This document shows, one piece after another, positions 53,204 to 63,185 of a DNA stretch of 64,000 bases (position 1 is the first letter of the stretch; each line of letters opens with the position of its first letter). Location: positions 43,214 through 107,213 of the forward strand of contig NZ_PVZB01000030.1 of NCBI RefSeq assembly GCF_003002025.1. The letters run 5' to 3'. The notes beneath the pieces were generated by a model. It did no database searches, was not told the origin of the DNA, and worked only from the letters and a program-made list of their open reading frames with translations. This DNA is from Paraburkholderia sp. BL25I1N1. GTDB taxonomy: Bacteria > Pseudomonadota > Gammaproteobacteria > Burkholderiales > Burkholderiaceae. The translations under genes were made by a program, and so were the position numbers.

Positions 53204-54502
53204 TCAGCTCAGTCGTATCTTCGGCTGCACGAAGCCGTTAATTCGCTCGGCAGTCCACAGCATCATGGCCTTACCGAAACCGTGCAAAGCCTGCTGATGT
53301 TGTCGATAGAGCATGGCGTGACTGAGCTGCGCGAATCGGCCCTTGATAAACCCGCCGCGGAAGAATCCGAACTGCCCGAGCGTCCCAAAAGCGTTATAGT
53401 CGCTCAGCGACACGAGCGCGCCGAAGTCGTGAAATGCAAAGTCGGGCAATGATCCCCCGCCGAGCCAGTCCGGCAAGTGCTTCGCGAGGTGTTGTGCCTG
53501 TTGCGTGGCGACTTGCGCCGTGGGTGCGAGAGGACGTTCATTGCCAGCGAGCGTCAACGTCGAGCAGTCGCCGAGGGCGAATAGTGTGTCGTCGTCCTGT
53601 GCCTGCAGGGTTGGTCTGACGATGATCTGATTGGAACGATTGCTCTTGATCCCATCCAGTTTGCCTAGAAAATCAGAGGCCTTGACGCCCGCCGCCCATA
53701 CCATCAAATCGGCCGGTTGCTTGCTGCCGTCGCCCAACCGGAGTCCATCGGGTTCGGCGGCGGTCACTCGCGTGCCCGTTCGTACCGAGAAGCCGATATG
53801 CCGTAACTGTGCCTCGCTCGACTCCGACACCGCCGGCGGAAATGCCGCCAGTACGCGCGGTGCGCTTTCATAAAGGGTGAGGTTCAGTCGTGAGCGGATG
53901 CCGGGGTCGCCGTAACTCGACGCCAATTCGAGCAGGCGGCTCAATTCCGCTGCCAGTTCGACGCCGGTCGCTCCGGCGCCGACGATAGACACGCGCAACG
54001 GGCTATTCGTCACAACGCTCTGGAATATGCGGATTCGCAATGCTTCGTTGAAGACTTCAGCCTGTGCCTGGCTGTCAATGAAATGGCAATGATCAAGTAC
54101 GCCTGGTGTGCCGAAGTCGTTGGCGCGGCTGCCTAGCGCAAGAATCAGCACATCGTATTCGACCGTGCGCGGCCCGATCACGACCTTTCCCGACGGCGAA
54201 CGCAGCGCAGCCAGCTTCACGATGCGCGCATTGCGGTCCAGGCCTTCCATTTCGCCTGGTTGATAGTTGAAGCCGTGGTCGCGGGCGTGGGCAAGATAGA
54301 TGACCTGCTGTTGCTGGACATCGCGAGTGCCGGCCGCGATGGTGTGCAGCATAGGCTTCCAGATATGGGTTGCACTTTTGTCGATCAACGTGACCTCGGC
54401 GCGGCCGCCGCGGCCAAGCGTGTTGCCCAGCCTGGTCGTGAGCAGAAGTCCAGCAATCCCGCCGCCGACGATGACAATCCGGGTGGTCTGGCGCATGGTC
54501 AA
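53204..54502 (-). CDS. NAD(P)/FAD-dependent oxidoreductase, type II NADH dehydrogenase-like
   Basis: A 432-residue flavoprotein. FAD-binding RIVIVGGGIAGLLLTTRLG, NADH-binding VSIVGAGATGVELAAEL, and FALGDCSTL before the dimer interface match Ndh-type enzymes that oxidise NADH to quinone without pumping protons. The C-terminal part (FIKGRFAQLSHAMLYRQHQ) is amphipathic, as expected for a peripheral membrane protein. Divergent from a TetR gene, which may control it. Confidence 0.88.
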   Translation of the reverse strand: MTMRQTTRIVIVGGGIAGLLLTTRLGNTLGRGGRAEVTLIDKSATHIWKPMLHTIAAGTRDVQQQQVIYLAHARDHGFNYQPGEMEGLDRNARIVKLAALRSPSGKVVIGPRTVEYDVLILALGSRANDFGTPGVLDHCHFIDSQAQAEVFNEALRIRIFQSVVTNSPLRVSIVGAGATGVELAAELSRLLELASSYGDPGIRSRLNLTLYESAPRVLAAFPPAVSESSEAQLRHIGFSVRTGTRVTAAEPDGLRLGDGSKQPADLMVWAAGVKASDFLGKLDGIKSNRSNQIIVRPTLQAQDDDTLFALGDCSTLTLAGNERPLAPTAQVATQQAQHLAKHLPDWLGGGSLPDFAFHDFGALVSLSDYNAFGTLGQFGFFRGGFIKGRFAQLSHAMLYRQHQQALHGFGKAMMLWTAERINGFVQPKIRLS

Positions 54503-54540
54503 ATATTCTACAAATGATGAATAAATGAGATACTAAGGTT

Positions 54541-55302
54541 TTGATGGGTTCGTGTCAAACCGATGCCGCTGCCATTCGCGGCGCGGCACCCGTTAAAATT
54601 CTGAGCTTTCCAACCGATCTATCGTCGCCGATGAAACACCATAACGATCAAGTCCCGTGTCCCGCGACGACTCCCACGCCGCGTCGGTCGCGCGGCCGTC
54701 CAGCGTGCAGCGACGCGGATGGCGCCGACGCATTGCTCCGCAGTGCCCGAGGGGCGTTCGCGAGGAGCGGCTATGAGGCGACGAGCGTGCGCGAAATCGC
54801 CAGGGCGTCAGGTGTCGACCCCGCGCTGGTTGCCCATCACTACGGCTCGAAGGAAGCGCTGTGGATCGCCGTGGTGGACCAAATCGCCGACGAAGCGGCT
54901 CCCATGGTCGCGAAGACCGCCGCCTTGCGGGAGATTTCAGGTCTAGGCCCGCGAGCGCGCGTCGAGGGCGCCGTGTCGGTCCTGATCGACCAGGTGTTTC
55001 TGACGCCAGACGTTGGCATGTTTTTTTCGACTGCAGCAACCGAAACTGGAGAGCGCCTCAACCTGCTGATCGAGCGTGTGGTACGGCCGTTTCATGACGT
55101 GCTTGTGCCGTTGCTCATCGATGCGATCGACGCAGGTGAGATTACGCGGCAGGATCCCGACATCATGTTCATGATGCTCGCCAATGGCATCAGCAAAACC
55201 GTCGCCTATAGCCATGTGCTAAGTCCGTTCTCCTCCATGCCACAGCGCGCAAGGGATTTCAAGCGTGCCGTTCTTACAAGTGCTTTAGCCATGCTTGGCT
55301 GA
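54541..55302 (+). CDS. TetR/AcrR family transcriptional regulator
   Basis: Up to 253 residues. HTH is in RSGYEATSVREIARASGVDP followed by ALVAHHYGSKEALW; the C-terminal ligand domain ends in SALAMLG. The start is not fixed: TTG/ATG at 54541-54544 or ATG 54631; the latter is closer to the family N-terminus. It lies divergent from the NADH dehydrogenase-like gene and 30 bp before a truncated MFS gene that it probably once repressed. Confidence 0.88.
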   Translation: MMGSCQTDAAAIRGAAPVKILSFPTDLSSPMKHHNDQVPCPATTPTPRRSRGRPACSDADGADALLRSARGAFARSGYEATSVREIARASGVDPALVAHHYGSKEALWIAVVDQIADEAAPMVAKTAALREISGLGPRARVEGAVSVLIDQVFLTPDVGMFFSTAATETGERLNLLIERVVRPFHDVLVPLLIDAIDAGEITRQDPDIMFMMLANGISKTVAYSHVLSPFSSMPQRARDFKRAVLTSALAMLG

Positions 55303-55332
55303 ACCGCTGCGACCCGGACGCCGCTCTTACAA

Positions 55333-56214
55333 ATGTGCCGTAAAGCCGTCCCTCCAGACGTGCAGAAACCACCTTCCGCGGATGTCGCTGCGTGCGGTGT
55401 AGCTGAGAGCACAGAGGGACGCTGCGCATCGCATGCTGCCGTGTTCGCAGCGGACAACCAGATGCTAAACATGGGAACGGCGATCGGCCCCATAGTCGGC
55501 GGACTGGCGGCCCTGATCGATGCCCGTTTCGCCTTCGCGGGAAGCGCACTTTTATTTGGCGTGCTGGGTGCGACTATGTCCCGATCAACAGTCGGATTAT
55601 CCGAGACAGCGGATCGCCGTGCCGTCCTGGTCAATCTGCGCGCAGCTGCGACTAACCGCGATCTTTGGCGCCTGATCGTGGTTTCTTTTCCCTGGTTCTT
55701 TCTCTTCCCGCAGCTTTATGTCGCGTTTCCGTTGCATGCCGGGCGTCTCGCGGGTCCGAACGCAGCATCAGCTGTCTATGTTGTGAACGGCGTTATCGGA
55801 CTGGTATTCATGCTGGTCGCGAAGCGCTGGCTTGTCCGGATGAACCCGGCCATCTCAACGATGTATGCCTATTTGGCTGCTGCGATCGCCTTCACCAGCG
55901 TGGCCGCATTCGATGACCTCGCATGGTTTCTGTTATTCATCGCCGGATATACGGTCATCGAGACAGTGATGCTTCCGGCACTGGAAACGATGACCGGCTC
56001 GCTAGCGGTTGACGGAAGTCAGGCCACATCCTTCGGCGCGTTGAGTGCTACAGGGGCATTGAGTGGCGCAGCGGGTTACTACGCCGGAAGCTGGCTGATC
56101 CTCAACGCTACGTCGCTCGAAACGTGGGCGACGTTTGGAAGTGTTGCTGCGGTGGGCTTCGCGGGAGCCGCACTGATTCTTCCGAAAACTATCCGTCGAA
56201 CTTCGATGCTCTAA
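55333..56214 (+). pseudogene. MFS multidrug-type transporter, N-terminally truncated
   Basis: The last 250 or so residues are a good MFS C-terminal portion, starting around AVFAADNQMLNMGTAIGPIVGG (helix 4-5 region) and running to the end. The first four helices (about 130-160 residues) are missing and the remaining first 35 residues are non-homologous. No frameshifted N-terminus was seen between TetR and this frame, so a deletion joining the two is likely. Probably non-functional as a transporter. Confidence 0.75.
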
Positions 56215-56313
56215 AAGTAGAGGCACTGCGCTGGATGTCAACGATTTTGCTGCCTCGGTCGAATGTCCCAAATTGGCCCGAGTTCGGAAACTCGAACCCA
56301 GGACATCGATTTG

Positions 56314-57066
56314 TTACGTGAGATTCAACCCACCATCCGATAGCAGAATTTCTCCAGTTAGATAGTCCGAAGCGACCAGCATCGCGACCGCCTGTGCAAT
56401 GTCTTCGGGACTAGCTGACCGCCGCATTGGGGCTCTTGTTTTCCAAAGCTCCTGCGCCTGCGTCCAGTCTGCGGTCAATGGTGTATCCACTAGCCCGGGG
56501 GCAACAGCATTCACCCGGATATCGGGCGCAAGTGATAGCGCCAGCAGGCGAGTCATGTGGTTCAGTGCAGCCTTCGTGGCCGCATAAGGGATTGACGCGC
56601 CCTTTGGCCGGACGCCCGCGTGCGAGCTGATATTGATCACGCTACCCGGGCGGCCCCGTTGAGCTGCATCGCGTAATGCAGTTTCCGCTTCGGCTATCAA
56701 GCGAAACGGAGCAACCACATTGACTTCGTGCAGGTCCGACCACACAGTTGGCGTGGCCGCAGCCAAATCCGCATGTGGGATAACACGGCTGATTCCCGCA
56801 TTGTTGACTAGAACGTCGAGTCGCCCCCACGCGGCGACAGCCTCGCGGATAAGCCGTACCCTGTCCGCATCGTCGGTTAAGTCGGCCTGTACGTAAATTG
56901 CCGAGCCGAGTTCACGAGCCAACGCTTGCCCTATTTCCGCCGAACTACGCGAATGCAAGACGACTGAGAAGCCATCGCTTGCGAGCCGCCGAGCGATGGC
57001 AGCACCAATGCCGGAAGTCGAGCCGGTGATAAGCGCGACAGGGGATGCAGTTTTCATGGTTGTCAA
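56314..57066 (-). CDS. SDR family oxidoreductase
   Basis: A 250-residue classical short-chain dehydrogenase. TGSTSGIG near residue 13, NNAG, catalytic Ser in NISSHAG, and YAATK are all present, as is the cofactor loop APGLVDTPL. Resembles FabG-like 3-oxoacyl reductases. Convergent with the MFS remnant; substrate unknown. Confidence 0.9.
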   Translation of the reverse strand: MTTMKTASPVALITGSTSGIGAAIARRLASDGFSVVLHSRSSAEIGQALARELGSAIYVQADLTDDADRVRLIREAVAAWGRLDVLVNNAGISRVIPHADLAAATPTVWSDLHEVNVVAPFRLIAEAETALRDAAQRGRPGSVINISSHAGVRPKGASIPYAATKAALNHMTRLLALSLAPDIRVNAVAPGLVDTPLTADWTQAQELWKTRAPMRRSASPEDIAQAVAMLVASDYLTGEILLSDGGLNLT

Positions 57067-57300
57067 CGTCGATGAGGGCGCGATCTGGTGTTCGTTCGCC
57101 GATTGTCTACGATGTAGGCGCCTATGTCGAACGTCTCAAATTGGCCGCACACGGTCCCACGCGCCATGCGGTCATTCCGACGTGTGCGTCGGGCGAAATC
57201 AACTTGAGTAGCCGGCTCAGCATCCTATTAATGTGAGACGGCTGACCGCCGAGCATGTTTTTCAGCAAATGCCAGTGCAGAGCGAGCCCTGACGCCGGAT
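57067..57300. other. Sequence between SDR and the IS630-family element
   Basis: A 234-bp stretch holding only a 61-codon minus-strand frame that runs into the element. No gene is recognised on either side of the insertion, so the interrupted locus was probably intergenic. Confidence 0.35.
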
Positions 57301-58410
57301 TACTCATAGGTCAGAAACATAGCGGACAGACGGATGTCTGAAGAAGGAGCGCACGAGCGTTGGGTTCCGTCCAATTTGTGCAAGCTGCTCGTGAATTCGC
57401 GGCCCCAGCTTTTCACCTTTTTGCAAAGGGCGTCGCGCGACTCCGGTGCGCTTGACGTGACTCCACACCAGTTCATCAGGATTGAGGTCGGGCGCGTAAC
57501 CCGGCAGGAAGTGCAAGGTCAGTTTGCCCCGGGTGCTTGCGACGTAGTCCTTGACGACAGCTTTCTTGTGCGCGGGCAATCCGTCGACAATCAGATGAAC
57601 TGCCTTGCGGCGATTGAACATCAGCTTCCTGAGCAACGTCACGAACAGCTCGCCGGTAAGCCCACCCTCGTATGTTGCAAACCAGAAGGCCCCTTTCGAG
57701 TTGACGGCGGACGCCGCGCTCATGCTTTGCCTCTGGCCCGGACGTTCAACGACTGGCGTTTCGCCGCGTTGCGCCCAGGTCCTGCCATGCACCGAGTCAG
57801 CCCGAAAGCCCGACTCGTCCCAGAAGAAGATGTCGGCATTTTCCTCGCGGGCCTGTCTGGCAATGGCCGGATACGTATCGCGCTGCCAGCGCTCGATCGC
57901 CTCCGGATCTCGTTGGTAAGCGCGCTGCAATGGCTTTTGCGGCGTCAGGTTCAAGCGTGCCAGTATCGCGCCAATGGATGCCAGGCTCAACGTGACATCG
58001 AAGTCTCGCCGCACCAGTTCGCGAACAAGGTTGCGCGTCCACAGGCCGAAGTCAAATCCATACTGCATTGGATTCTTGCCATTGATCCAGCGCAGCACCT
58101 GCTGTTCCTGTGCAGGCGTGAGCTTGCGAGGACGGCCCGTGCCTTTGGTCGAGAGCAGCAGCACACGCACGCCACGGCCGCGACCGCTCGCTTGAGCCCG
58201 GATCTTGTATGCCCACGAGCGATGCATCGCAAACGATGCCGCAACATCCTTCGGATGCTCTCCCTCGGCCATGCGTTGAACCGCCAGGATGCGCATCTCT
58301 TCAAGCGTATTGTGAGCCAGGCTCCGGCCGTCTCGTTTCATGAGCAATCCTGTCAGTAACTCTCGCTCAAGCATAGACCATATGTCCGCTAAATTCCTGA
58401 CTTATGAGTA
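57301..58410 (-). mobile_element. Intact IS630-family insertion sequence
   Basis: Near-perfect terminal inverted repeats of about 28-30 bp: left end TACTCATAGGTCAGAAACAT and, on the complementary strand at the right end, TACTCATAAGTCAGGAATTT, each continuing TAGCGGACA. TA dinucleotides at both outer ends (57301-57302, 58409-58410) agree with the TA target duplication of this family. One uninterrupted transposase gene fills the element. Confidence 0.9.
57304..58374 (-). CDS. IS630-family transposase
   Basis: A 356-residue DDE transposase. An N-terminal helix-turn-helix region (DVAASFAMHRSWAYKIRAQ) is followed by acidic residues in FFWDESGFRADS, LIVDGLPAHK and PDLNPDELVW, which supply the D-D-E triad. 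The stop codon lies inside the left terminal repeat. Intact and probably active. Confidence 0.92.
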   Translation of the reverse strand: MLERELLTGLLMKRDGRSLAHNTLEEMRILAVQRMAEGEHPKDVAASFAMHRSWAYKIRAQASGRGRGVRVLLLSTKGTGRPRKLTPAQEQQVLRWINGKNPMQYGFDFGLWTRNLVRELVRRDFDVTLSLASIGAILARLNLTPQKPLQRAYQRDPEAIERWQRDTYPAIARQAREENADIFFWDESGFRADSVHGRTWAQRGETPVVERPGQRQSMSAASAVNSKGAFWFATYEGGLTGELFVTLLRKLMFNRRKAVHLIVDGLPAHKKAVVKDYVASTRGKLTLHFLPGYAPDLNPDELVWSHVKRTGVARRPLQKGEKLGPRIHEQLAQIGRNPTLVRSFFRHPSVRYVSDL

Positions 58411-58522
58411 ACGCTCACCTTTTCAAGCCGTGGCGTCATCCAACTCAAATGCGTATCTCTGCCGTTGCCACCGTCTAACCGAGACCTGAGCACCTAACAT
58501 TGCTCGAAGTATCGAGGGCTGC

Positions 58523-60274
58523 TTAAGGCTGCTCGGCGTCGTCAGCCGGCTGACCTGGTTGTGCAGGTTCAAGCTCGATGGCCAGCGCCGTCGTGGCAAA
58601 CAATCTTTTCATCAGCTTGGCCAGTCGCGCTGATTCAGGGCTCTGGTCGCTCGCAATCGCTCGGCACGCCTCCATGAAGCGGTCCGTCGCGTGACCGAAG
58701 TGCGGATCGTAGGCGCCTCGCTGGAGTCGCATCTGGATCATGCGGCGCATAAATTTCGGCAAGTCGTCGATGCCCATCTCTCGGATGGCCGACTCAAAAT
58801 CGTCGGCCGTCGCCCGCTTCATGGCTATTTCTTGCAAAGTGCCCCAACCGCTGTGTTCGATGATGTAATTGCAGGCCTCTACCACGGTCGCCTGAGCCTG
58901 TTGTTGCGAGACGACGGCGTCGAACGTGGCTTGAATGTCAGGATGTAAGGAGTTGCCAAACGGGTTGTCGTCGTCCGGGGCGGGGCCTCCACGAGCCCTG
59001 AACGCCGCATTCCAAGCATGGATCACCTGCTCGGCCAAGCGCTGTCCGCCATCCAATTCGCTCAGCACGCCGTGGAGCTCCGTAGCGACATAGGGATCGA
59101 GCTGGCCTGCGACGGCGGGGAAACCGGTGGCTTCGGCAATGAGATCCGTATCGGTTGCCCGGTGGTCCCAGATTGCCTTCTTGATGAACATGCGGGCATT
59201 TTGGCGAGCCTCGATGGTTTGCGCCTCGCCGATGTAACGCTCGATGATAGCCTGGACCTTTTCACTTTCGAAAAGGCCGGATTCCAGGAACTCCACGAGC
59301 ACCTTCTCGAAGTCGTCGCAGCTGTTGATGCCGAGTTCGCTCATGAGCATCCGCCAACGGTCTTCGCGCTTTTCTTCTTCGGTGGGCTCGTCCTCTTTGT
59401 CGCGGAGGAACGTGGACCAGTTCGGGTTTCCGACGTTTAAAGCGAACTGGAAGTCGGGACCGTCCTCAAGTCCCCGGTAATGAATAGCTCCGAAGAGAAC
59501 GATCGAGGGCACAACTCGCGCTTGAATCGGATCGCTCAGATCCCTATTTGCGAGAATCTGATTGGCTGCCCGAATCACCTTCCCAATAATCCGAATGTTC
59601 GTGAGGCCACACGCGATGATGGCTAGTTTTAGCGTTGCCTCAAATTTGGGCGAGGCCACGAGCTTGATCGCGATGGCGAACGCTTCATCCGGCGTCGTCG
59701 AGAGTTTAATCTCCTGGTCGATCACTTTCTCTCGAAACGTGCTCCAAAGCGTCCGCTGCTCGCCCTCTGTCGCAAGCTGGTCGTCGTTGAGAACGAGAAC
59801 GAACCGCGCCTCGAACTCCTTGGAATATTCGTCGATGAAACCAAGGATCTCGTCGATCCCGAGCTTCGCGTGCTTGCGTTCGATGTCGTCAATGACGATC
59901 ACCCTCTCCCTCAAAGCGAGTGGCGCGACGAGCAGCAAGTTGAGGTCGTTGATGGCTGCGAGCGCCTTGTAATGGGTAGCCGCAGCTTGCACCCCGCTCT
60001 TGAACAGGTTCTTGACGATCTCAAGCTTGCCGCCGCCGACCGCCGCGTCGGGCAAAGCGCCCTCCATCAGCTTGCGTTTGACTTGGTCAATACTCGACAG
60101 GCCGAACAGCGATACGTATAGCGCCTTCTTGACCTTCACGTCTTTGGACTCCGTCTTGACCTCGTTCCAAAGATGGGTCTTGCCCGTTCCCCACCTGCCC
60201 GACAAAGCGATGACTTTGTTGTCGGCGTTTCCGAGCACTTCGATTAGTTGTTTCTTGGTTTTCTCAAGCGACAT
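58523..60274 (-). CDS. KAP-like P-loop NTPase
   Basis: A 583-residue NTPase. Walker A SGRWGTGKT ends at residue 33 and Walker B RVIVIDD is near residue 129, followed by IERKH; a large helical C-terminal region has no known domain. No membrane segment is seen, so it is a soluble member of the KAP/STAND-like group. GGAGGAG precedes the ATG at 60274, which fixes the start. Divergent from the membrane protein-lipoprotein-TIR genes. KAP NTPases occur in several anti-phage contexts, but also outside them; role here unknown. Confidence 0.78.
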   Translation of the reverse strand: MSLEKTKKQLIEVLGNADNKVIALSGRWGTGKTHLWNEVKTESKDVKVKKALYVSLFGLSSIDQVKRKLMEGALPDAAVGGGKLEIVKNLFKSGVQAAATHYKALAAINDLNLLLVAPLALRERVIVIDDIERKHAKLGIDEILGFIDEYSKEFEARFVLVLNDDQLATEGEQRTLWSTFREKVIDQEIKLSTTPDEAFAIAIKLVASPKFEATLKLAIIACGLTNIRIIGKVIRAANQILANRDLSDPIQARVVPSIVLFGAIHYRGLEDGPDFQFALNVGNPNWSTFLRDKEDEPTEEEKREDRWRMLMSELGINSCDDFEKVLVEFLESGLFESEKVQAIIERYIGEAQTIEARQNARMFIKKAIWDHRATDTDLIAEATGFPAVAGQLDPYVATELHGVLSELDGGQRLAEQVIHAWNAAFRARGGPAPDDDNPFGNSLHPDIQATFDAVVSQQQAQATVVEACNYIIEHSGWGTLQEIAMKRATADDFESAIREMGIDDLPKFMRRMIQMRLQRGAYDPHFGHATDRFMEACRAIASDQSPESARLAKLMKRLFATTALAIELEPAQPGQPADDAEQP

Positions 60275-60682
60275 GGCGCTCCTCCGTCGACTTCTGGAGG
60301 CCGCATGCCAACGTCGGCTACGGCTCACCGGGTAAGCTCGTCGGCATTATCGCAGTGCAGGCGGGTATCCAGTCCAAAATGAGCGAACGACTCACCTCGG
60401 CCCGAAACGGCCATGCAAACGCTCGCGCTGGCTGGCAGCTCTTTGCCGCACTGCGTCGTTCACGGAAGCGCAGATGTAATGATCGCGTGCAACGCGCGCT
60501 TCATGCCGATGATATACCGCGACCCTAGACCTGACATTGATGCTTGCCCGTCCAAACTTTGGGGCGAATTGACACGCAATAAGTGTTCGAGCATTTTCAC
60601 CAAACACTTTAGGGCAACGTTGCAATCGCATTATTCCAAAATCCAACGGGACTCGAATACGACTTGTCTGAAAACGTTGTTT

Positions 60683-60711
60683 TTGCCACAAACAAGTAGC
60701 TTGCGTATATT
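60683..60711 (+). promoter_or_regulatory. Sigma-70-type promoter for the membrane protein-lipoprotein unit
   Basis: TTGCCA (-35, 60683-60688), 17-bp spacer, TATATT (-10, 60706-60711), 59 bp before the first ATG. The stretch around it is markedly A/T-rich relative to the rest of the window. The roughly 490 bp between the two divergent genes hold no other feature. Confidence 0.7.
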
Positions 60712-60769
60712 ATTGTCGCCAGCGAAATTCGCTAAAAAAAATTAAACGCAAAAATCGGGGGTTAAGACC

Positions 60770-61438
60770 ATGAGTATGGTAGAAGGCTTTGAGCGCAAGG
60801 CTCTGTTTAACATCACGCGAGCCGTTGCCCTCGTTTGCGTCACAGTGTTCCTCTTGGGCATCGTGGCAGCAGCGTTATATGGGACGTCCGTCTGGAAGGA
60901 AACCGTCGACACGAAGGTAACACCACAGGAAATCGTCGACCCGCTCAAGCCGGCAAAGGCGGCGCGAACCGATCCTAGCCAGCCCCAAGGCGCCCAACCT
61001 CCGGCAAACACCGGACCCGCAGAAAGTCCGCTCGCCGGCTTCAAGATTCCTTTCTCCCTGCAGAAGTACGCTTCCGGTGATAACGCGCAGGTAATCCGCA
61101 ACCACCTGAATGACGTCCCCGAAGCCGATCGACAGCAATACCTCGACGAGCTCGGCGCAGTGGTAGCAGCAGCAGAGGCGAGCAAGGTTGCCCCGATTGA
61201 CGCCATCAACGCGTACATGCACACCAAGAGCGAGCGCTACACGGCCGCCGCCGCGAAGACAGCGGAGAAATGGGGAACTCTCAAGCTGGTTGCAGAGGTT
61301 GCCGCTGGCGGGCTGCTTCTTGTCGCGCTCTTCAGTCTCGTTCTGGTTTTGCTAGCCATTGAGCGAAACACTCGCCACATGCGCAAAGCCGAAGTGCAAA
61401 CCATCCGCACGGCCAGCGAACAGGTGGTTGAAGCATGA
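60770..61438 (+). CDS. Two-helix membrane protein of unknown family
   Basis: A 222-residue protein with one membrane helix at about residues 17-40 and a second at about 172-195. Between them is a proline-rich linker (PAKAARTDPSQPQGAQPPAN) and a helical periplasmic or cytoplasmic middle part. The short basic C-terminal tail is helical. GGGGG at 8 bp precedes the ATG. Its stop overlaps the lipoprotein start (ATGA), so the two are coupled and probably interact. No function known. Confidence 0.7.
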   Translation: MSMVEGFERKALFNITRAVALVCVTVFLLGIVAAALYGTSVWKETVDTKVTPQEIVDPLKPAKAARTDPSQPQGAQPPANTGPAESPLAGFKIPFSLQKYASGDNAQVIRNHLNDVPEADRQQYLDELGAVVAAAEASKVAPIDAINAYMHTKSERYTAAAAKTAEKWGTLKLVAEVAAGGLLLVALFSLVLVLLAIERNTRHMRKAEVQTIRTASEQVVEA

Positions 61439-62949
61439 GTGCTCTAGCACGCGTAAGGCGCTACGGGGCAAGCGCCCTGTTTGTCTGGGCAGCGCTCGCA
61501 CTCGCCGCTTGCGGGAAAAACAGCAGCACGGGCGGCGAGACCTCGTCGGCCAAGCAGTTTCCCGGATTCCAGCAAGTAGGGCAGTCAGGTGATGCCGCAC
61601 AACTCTGGTTCAATCCTGCCAGCATTTCCCGCAGTGGCAGTGGCTATGTCGTCGAGACCCTCAAGTCATTCCCGCAGGGTTACGCCCGGTTTAGCGTGGT
61701 GACCAATTGTCGTGACTCCATTCTCCGGCGGGCGGGCACGCAGTATGGCGCCGATGGTACGGCACAACAGACCTACCCGGGCAACGATGCGGCCGTGTCT
61801 GCCAAGTCCGAGCCGGGTATGAGCGAACTCATGAGCGCGGCATGTTCGATTGCGATGGCGTCTCGCGCAATCGGCGGCGAGTTCAACATCCCTGCCGCCC
61901 TCGAGCTGCTGTATGGGCCGTACGACTACAGTTCGAAGACCGCATCCTGGCAGGATGCCGTCATACCGCCTGACCTGCCGTGGCGGGACAACCTGCAGGC
62001 GGCTACTGACAAGGCGCTGCTGGTTTCTGGTGTTGCCACGTTTGACTTCTCTGAAGACGGCAAAAAGAAAAAGGTGCTCGTCACAAATGCGGTGCCCGAG
62101 GGCGGTGGCTGCCACGCGTGCACCGGCTTGCTGGGTGTAGCCGTCTTCGTCAAGGACGGCGACAAATGGACGGTTGACTCAAACCACCCGTACGTAGCGT
62201 CGATGGGCGAGTCGGGTTCGGTGGGTAGCGGCTTCGAATGGGTTCCCTCCGGCGACAACAGTTACGCTCTAGTCGTGAATGGTGAGGATGGTCATCAGGG
62301 CTATCAGACAGTGACGACTACGGTCTTCGTGCGAGCGAAAGACGGTTCGCTCTCGCAAGCCGTCGACGATGGTGATACAGCCGTCTCGGAACAGGAACTG
62401 CTCTCGGCGCAAACGAGCCTCGTAAAGGGCAAGAATGCTGCCCACTACGATGTCAAGGTCGCGTTGACGTATCAGATTCCAAGCCAGGCAACATATGTCG
62501 CGGAGCACGTCTACCAATTTGTCAATGGCAAGTACGTTGCGGTGAAAAAGGATGGGCCACCCAAATACGTTCAGTCCAATGACGGCACGTCGGCCAATTC
62601 TAGCCAGAGCACCGACGTTACGGCACCAGCCATGTCGAGCACGTCCGGATCGCTGCAACCGCCGACCACCTACGCCACGAGCTTCGACTGCACGAAGGCT
62701 CGATCGGACGCTGAGCATCTGATATGTGGCGACCCCGAACTGGCAAACGCCGACATTCAGCTGGCTGCCGTCTTCCTGCGAGCGAAAGCTGCGGTCACGG
62801 ATCAGGCCGCATTTCGTGAGCGAGTTCGCCAGCAGTGGAACTATCGTGAGCAAAGCTGCCACGACAAGGAGTGTCTGATGCGCTGGTATGTGGGCCAGAA
62901 AATCGCGTTGTCCCAGATCGCGCAGACGGGGCGCGTGACCACAAACTGA
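61435..62949 (+). CDS. Lipoprotein with LprI-like C-terminal domain
   Basis: A 504-residue exported protein. The signal peptide ends in a lipobox (ALAACG, Cys26), a Ser/Gly linker follows, then a large middle part I cannot assign, rich in beta-like segments and Cys pairs. The last 90 residues (SFDCTKARSDAEHLICGDPEL onward, QWNYREQSCHDKECL) match the LprI/DUF1311 pattern of lysozyme-inhibitor-like domains. Translationally coupled to the membrane protein upstream and followed by the TIR gene 236 bp later. An envelope location fits; the role is unknown. Confidence 0.75.
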   Translation: MSALARVRRYGASALFVWAALALAACGKNSSTGGETSSAKQFPGFQQVGQSGDAAQLWFNPASISRSGSGYVVETLKSFPQGYARFSVVTNCRDSILRRAGTQYGADGTAQQTYPGNDAAVSAKSEPGMSELMSAACSIAMASRAIGGEFNIPAALELLYGPYDYSSKTASWQDAVIPPDLPWRDNLQAATDKALLVSGVATFDFSEDGKKKKVLVTNAVPEGGGCHACTGLLGVAVFVKDGDKWTVDSNHPYVASMGESGSVGSGFEWVPSGDNSYALVVNGEDGHQGYQTVTTTVFVRAKDGSLSQAVDDGDTAVSEQELLSAQTSLVKGKNAAHYDVKVALTYQIPSQATYVAEHVYQFVNGKYVAVKKDGPPKYVQSNDGTSANSSQSTDVTAPAMSSTSGSLQPPTTYATSFDCTKARSDAEHLICGDPELANADIQLAAVFLRAKAAVTDQAAFRERVRQQWNYREQSCHDKECLMRWYVGQKIALSQIAQTGRVTTN

Positions 62950-63185
62950 AAACTGCGCACGAACCCTCGTCCGGCGAGTCACTGCCAATCCGGCGCCATC
63001 CCCCTCTCATCCTGGCGGAATGGCGTCGGAGATGCGACCGGTGAAGGCAGCTAACCGCTGCTTTGCTGATTGATAAGAATTGCATCCGATATCTCCGATC
63101 GGCATCGGATACAGCTTCATTCAGTGACCGCTTCCGTTACAGTACATATCGGTAGGGCCATCACGACAAGGGAGATAGCACAGCA

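Noticed and set aside
57334..58359. Open frame of 341 codons on the plus strand
   Set aside because: Antisense shadow of the IS630 transposase; no ribosome site or protein family match.
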